From Opitutia bacterium (GTDB taxonomy: Bacteria > Verrucomicrobiota > Verrucomicrobiia > Opitutales > UBA953), in the NCBI GenBank assembly GCA_947456525.1, contig CANGRI010000012.1, positions 1-32,156 of the forward strand: a stretch of 32,156 nucleotides of DNA, given 5' to 3'. The notes under the pieces were generated by a model, which saw nothing but the letters and a program-made list of their open reading frames with translations, did no database searches and was not told the origin of the DNA. The stretch's first letter is position 1; the number at the start of each line of letters is the position of its first letter. The translations under genes and the position numbers were made by a program. This document shows positions 25,670 to 32,156 of this stretch, one piece after another.

Positions 25670-26548
25670 CTACTTGGTCGTCTCGTCGGCCGGCTTGGGC
25701 GCCAGCTGCGGCTCGAAGAGCCACAAGCGGCGGGCCGCCATGTCCACCGCGATGGGGTGCGCGCGCAGGAAGTCGTCGCCGAGCAGGTTATGCTCCTGGT
25801 CGCGGACGAATTCGACGTTCGTGAGCGGGGCGCCGCCGATGCGCAGGGACTTGATCTTGCAGACCTCGACGCGCGTGAGGCCGGTGCTGCGCACGGTCGC
25901 CACCGGCAGGTAGCCCCGGAATTCGGTCTCCCCCTTGAACTTCAGCGAGCTCATGTAGGATTTCGACGCTCCGGAATCGATGATCATGGGCACCTTCGCG
26001 CCCTCGACCTCGATGTTCACGCCGCAATGGCCGCCACGGCTGTAACAGGGGACCTCGTGGGCGCCGGAGGTGTCGGGGATCTTGCCGAGGATCATGACCT
26101 TGTTGCGCAGGTCCATGTAGAAGGGGCGGCCATACAGGATGTCGACGCCCAGCAGCCCGTCGATGTCCATGCCGTCGAGCGGCATGATCGCCACGTGGAA
26201 GTCGCGCCAGGTGACCTCGCCGGCCTGCAGTCGCTCGACGAGGCCGTAGGTCGACTCGTTGCGTCCGGAGTTGCCCATGGTGGGCATCGAGAACGCTTCG
26301 GTGATGCCGCAACGCTGCGCCGCGCGCGGCGTGATCACGGCGGTGCCTTGGCAGCCGGTGTCGACGCCCATGAGGACGGGCACGCCGTTGATGAGCATGC
26401 GCAGGGTCGGGATGGATTTGATGCGCAGGCGGAACGACGCCATGCCGCTTTCGGGAAACTCGTCCTTGGGTTTCTTGAGTTCCTGAGCGCCCGCGGTCAG
26501 CGCGACGCAGAGGCCGAGGCAGGCGAGGAGGGTGCGCATGGGCTTCAT
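25670..26548 (-). CDS. Secreted retropepsin-like aspartyl protease with two catalytic-type motifs
   Basis: 292 aa; signal peptide; LMGVDTGCQGTAV ... IDGLLGVDIL ... MIIDSGASKSYMS ... HNLLGDDFL. Confidence 0.8.
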   Translation of the reverse strand: MKPMRTLLACLGLCVALTAGAQELKKPKDEFPESGMASFRLRIKSIPTLRMLINGVPVLMGVDTGCQGTAVITPRAAQRCGITEAFSMPTMGNSGRNESTYGLVERLQAGEVTWRDFHVAIMPLDGMDIDGLLGVDILYGRPFYMDLRNKVMILGKIPDTSGAHEVPCYSRGGHCGVNIEVEGAKVPMIIDSGASKSYMSSLKFKGETEFRGYLPVATVRSTGLTRVEVCKIKSLRIGGAPLTNVEFVRDQEHNLLGDDFLRAHPIAVDMAARRLWLFEPQLAPKPADETTK

Positions 26549-26645
26549 CGGTGAGCGTCGGTGAGGCGCGGATTCGTCCGTGCCGGGGTCTTTTCACCTT
26601 GGACGCTTTCCGGCAGAGGTCGACAAGGACCTGCGGATTTCTGGC

Positions 26646-28258
26646 TCAGGCGGCCCGACGGCGGCGCCAGACGTAGGTCAGGGCGAACAGCAATCCGCCT
26701 AGGCCCACGGCCCAGTCGCCGTGCCGGACCCAGAAGGTCTCGGGCTGGCGGACGCTGGGAAGACTGACCGGGGCGGCCAGGCGGGAGCCGCGGAAGTAGA
26801 TGCTGCCTTGCTCTAGCACGGGGAAGGCCCGGCCCAGCGAGTCGATGGTGCCGCTCCAGCCCGCGTTGCCGCAACGGATCACCGGGAGGCCGGTGGCGGC
26901 GGCGAGCAGGATCGAGTGGGCGGCATGCTGATAGGCTCCGGCTTCGCGGCCATACCAGGCGTCGTTCGTGATCACGACCAGGACGTCGGCGCCGGCCCGC
27001 GCATGTTCGCGGGCGAGTTCAGGGAAGACGTCCTCATAGCAGACCAGGGCACCCGCCATGAAGGTGTGCCCGCGGCGCGTCGTGAGCGGCAGCAGCGAAG
27101 GGCCGGTGCCGGCGACGCAGTCGCTCGGGATCGGGACGACCTTGCGGAGCGGCAGGAAATCGGCGAGCGGCACGTATTCGCCGAAGGGCACGAGGTGACG
27201 CTTGGCGTAGACGGGCTTCTGGACGCCTTCGGCGGTGATCACCGCGACGGCGTTGCCGTACCCGGTGCCGCGGCGGTCGATGGCGCCGATCACGAGTGGC
27301 GTGCCGGCGGCCTGGGAGAGGCCCGTGAGGCGGCTCACATAGGCTTCGCTCTCGAGCGAGAGGGGCAGGGCAGCCTCGGGCCAGAGCACGAAGTCGGCGG
27401 CCTTGTTCGCGGCCACGGTGGCGGTCATCGCCTCGGTCAGCACGAGGTGTTCCTGCAGGCGGTTCGCGTCCCATTTCGCGTTGGGGTCGAAGTCCGTCTG
27501 CACGACGCCGACGGTGAAGCTGGTTTTGCCGGCCGCCATCTTGGCGGCGTTGGCGCTCAGCAGCGCGAGGAAGCCGAGCGCGACCGGCACCAGTCCGAGA
27601 TAAAGCTCCGGCGTGAGTCGACGGAGCCAGCCCATCGGGCCGGCGGGACGGAGCGCGGCTTCTTCGCGGGTGAACTCGACGAGGCGGACGATCCAGCGCG
27701 CGAGGCCGAGGTTGAACAGCACGAGCGCGATGGAGAGCCCGATCGGGCCGGCCCATGCGCACAGGCTGAGCATGACGGGGTTGCCGGTCTGCGAAGCGGA
27801 CAGCGGCAGCCAGCCGAAGCCGGAGAGGATCGTGCTCCGCGTCCACTCGAGCAGACCCCACGCGCCGGCGAGGCCGGAGATCGCGAGGAGACGGGCGGGC
27901 AGGGATGCGCCCGAGCAGGCAGGGAAGATCCAGCGCACGAGCAGCAGCCAGACGAACGGGTAGAGCGCGCAGTAGGCCGTCAGCAGGACGAGGCCCAGCC
28001 AGCCGAGCGGCGGGTAGACGTGGCGGAGCCAGACGAGCAACGCGATCCAGAGCACCCAGCTCGTCGCGAAGCTCGCGCGACGCCAGGTGCGCCAGTCGGG
28101 CCGCAGCGTCGACGCGAGCACGGCCGGCACCAACGCGATGAACGCGCAGAAAGGATGGCCGACGGGTCCGAACGAGAAGAAGAGCAGCAGCGCGGTCAGC
28201 GAGGTGCCCGCCCAGACCAGCCAGGCGTCGGAACGCTCGCGGCTCGTCGGCTCGCCGG

Positions 28259-28262
<4 letters not shown>
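26646..28262 (-). CDS. lnt: Apolipoprotein N-acyltransferase
   Basis: FVLWPEAALPLS (Glu), VYAKRHLVPFGEYVPL (Lys), GALVCYEDVFPELAREHARAGADVLVVITNDAWYG (Cys); polytopic N-terminus. ATG at 28260-28262 chosen over the ORF-track start at 28325. Confidence 0.93.
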
Positions 28263-31252
<2,990 letters not shown>

Positions 31253-31375
31253 GGGTCCGGGAGCGGATAGTAGCAAACCCCGACCCCACCCCCCGGGGCA
31301 AGCCTTGTCTCGGGTTGTTCACATCGGGTTTTCCGCCTTGCGGCTATCCTCCCGCCCTCAAGATGGGACATACCC

Positions 31376-32156
31376 ATGGCTGAAAACGTCCTTATCCTCG
31401 GCACCGGCTGCGCCGGCCTGACCGCCGCCATCTATGCCGCCCGCGCCGGCCTCACTCCCCTGGTGCTCGAGGGCGGCCAGCCCGGCGGTCAGCTGACCAC
31501 GACCTCCGAGGTCGAGAACTTCCCCGGCTTCGTCCACGGCGTCGACGGCAACGAGCTCATCACGAACATGAAGGGCCAGGCCGAGCGCTTCGGCGCCAAG
31601 TTCGCCTGGGACCGCATCGACTCCGTCGACTTCTCCGGCCCGATCAAGAAGCTCAAGGGCGGCGAAGCCACCTATGAGGCCAAGGCCGTGATCATCGCCA
31701 CGGGCGCCTCGCCCCGCCTGCTCGGCATCCCCGGCGAGAAGAAATATTACGGCGGCAACGGCGTGACCACCTGCGCGACCTGCGACGGCGCGTTCTACCG
31801 CAACGTCCCGGTCGCCGTCGTCGGCGGCGGCGACTCCGCCTGCGAAGAAGCCCTCTTCCTCACCCGCTTCGCCTCGAAGGTCTACCTGGTGCACCGTCGC
31901 GACACCTTCCGCGCCTCCGAGATCATGGTCCAGCGCGTGAAGACCCACGAGAAGATCGAGCTCGTCCTCAACGTCACCCCGACCGAGATCCTCGGCGACG
32001 AGAAGGTCCACACCCTGCGCGTCCTCGAGAAGTCCGGCGCCGCCCGTGACCTCGGCGTGAAGTGCGTCTTCGTCGCCATCGGCCACGTGCCCAATTCCCA
32101 GGCCTTCACGCCGTCCCTCGAGGTCGACGAAGGCGGTTATTTCGTCGCCGGCGCCA
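31376..32156 (+). CDS. trxB: Thioredoxin-disulfide reductase, partial (3' end outside the window)
   Basis: [52 protein letters not shown]...[34 protein letters not shown] (CxxC redox motif). Absent from the ORF track because there is no stop in the window. Confidence 0.94.
   Translation, partial: MAENVLILGTGCAGLTAAIYAARAGLTPLVLEGGQPGGQLTTTSEVENFPGFVHGVDGNELITNMKGQAERFGAKFAWDRIDSVDFSGPIKKLKGGEATYEAKAVIIATGASPRLLGIPGEKKYYGGNGVTTCATCDGAFYRNVPVAVVGGGDSACEEALFLTRFASKVYLVHRRDTFRASEIMVQRVKTHEKIELVLNVTPTEILGDEKVHTLRVLEKSGAARDLGVKCVFVAIGHVPNSQAFTPSLEVDEGGYFVAGA

Overview
The window is a gene-dense, high-GC bacterial chromosomal segment. Gene content and protein style suggest the Verrucomicrobia/Opitutae (PVC) area, but that is inference. 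It is mostly core metabolism and housekeeping: partial tkt, hisI, an RRM/Gly-rich RNA-binding protein, a pterin dehydratase, a family-4-like UDG, argA, a Xer recombinase, nuoJKLMN, folA-thyA, lysS-lolC/E-lolD, a nitroreductase, a RecO-like protein coupled to a PD-(D/E)XK/Rad3-like helicase, DUF502, SOUL, pyrD, an aspartyl protease, lnt, secA and partial trxB. I found no tRNA, rRNA, CRISPR, IS element or prophage. The best leads are: (a) a RecO-like protein whose stop overlaps (ATGA) the start of a nuclease-helicase fusion; (b) apparent loss of metal-ligand cysteines in three separate proteins (UDG Fe-S, helicase Fe-S, SecA zinc tail); (c) phased repeats and hairpins in the tkt/hisI divergent region; (d) a long structured leader and an exact 62-bp duplication in the RRM gene; (e) six convergent gene junctions that all have almost no spacer and no visible terminator. 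No clearly new multi-gene system is proven here.
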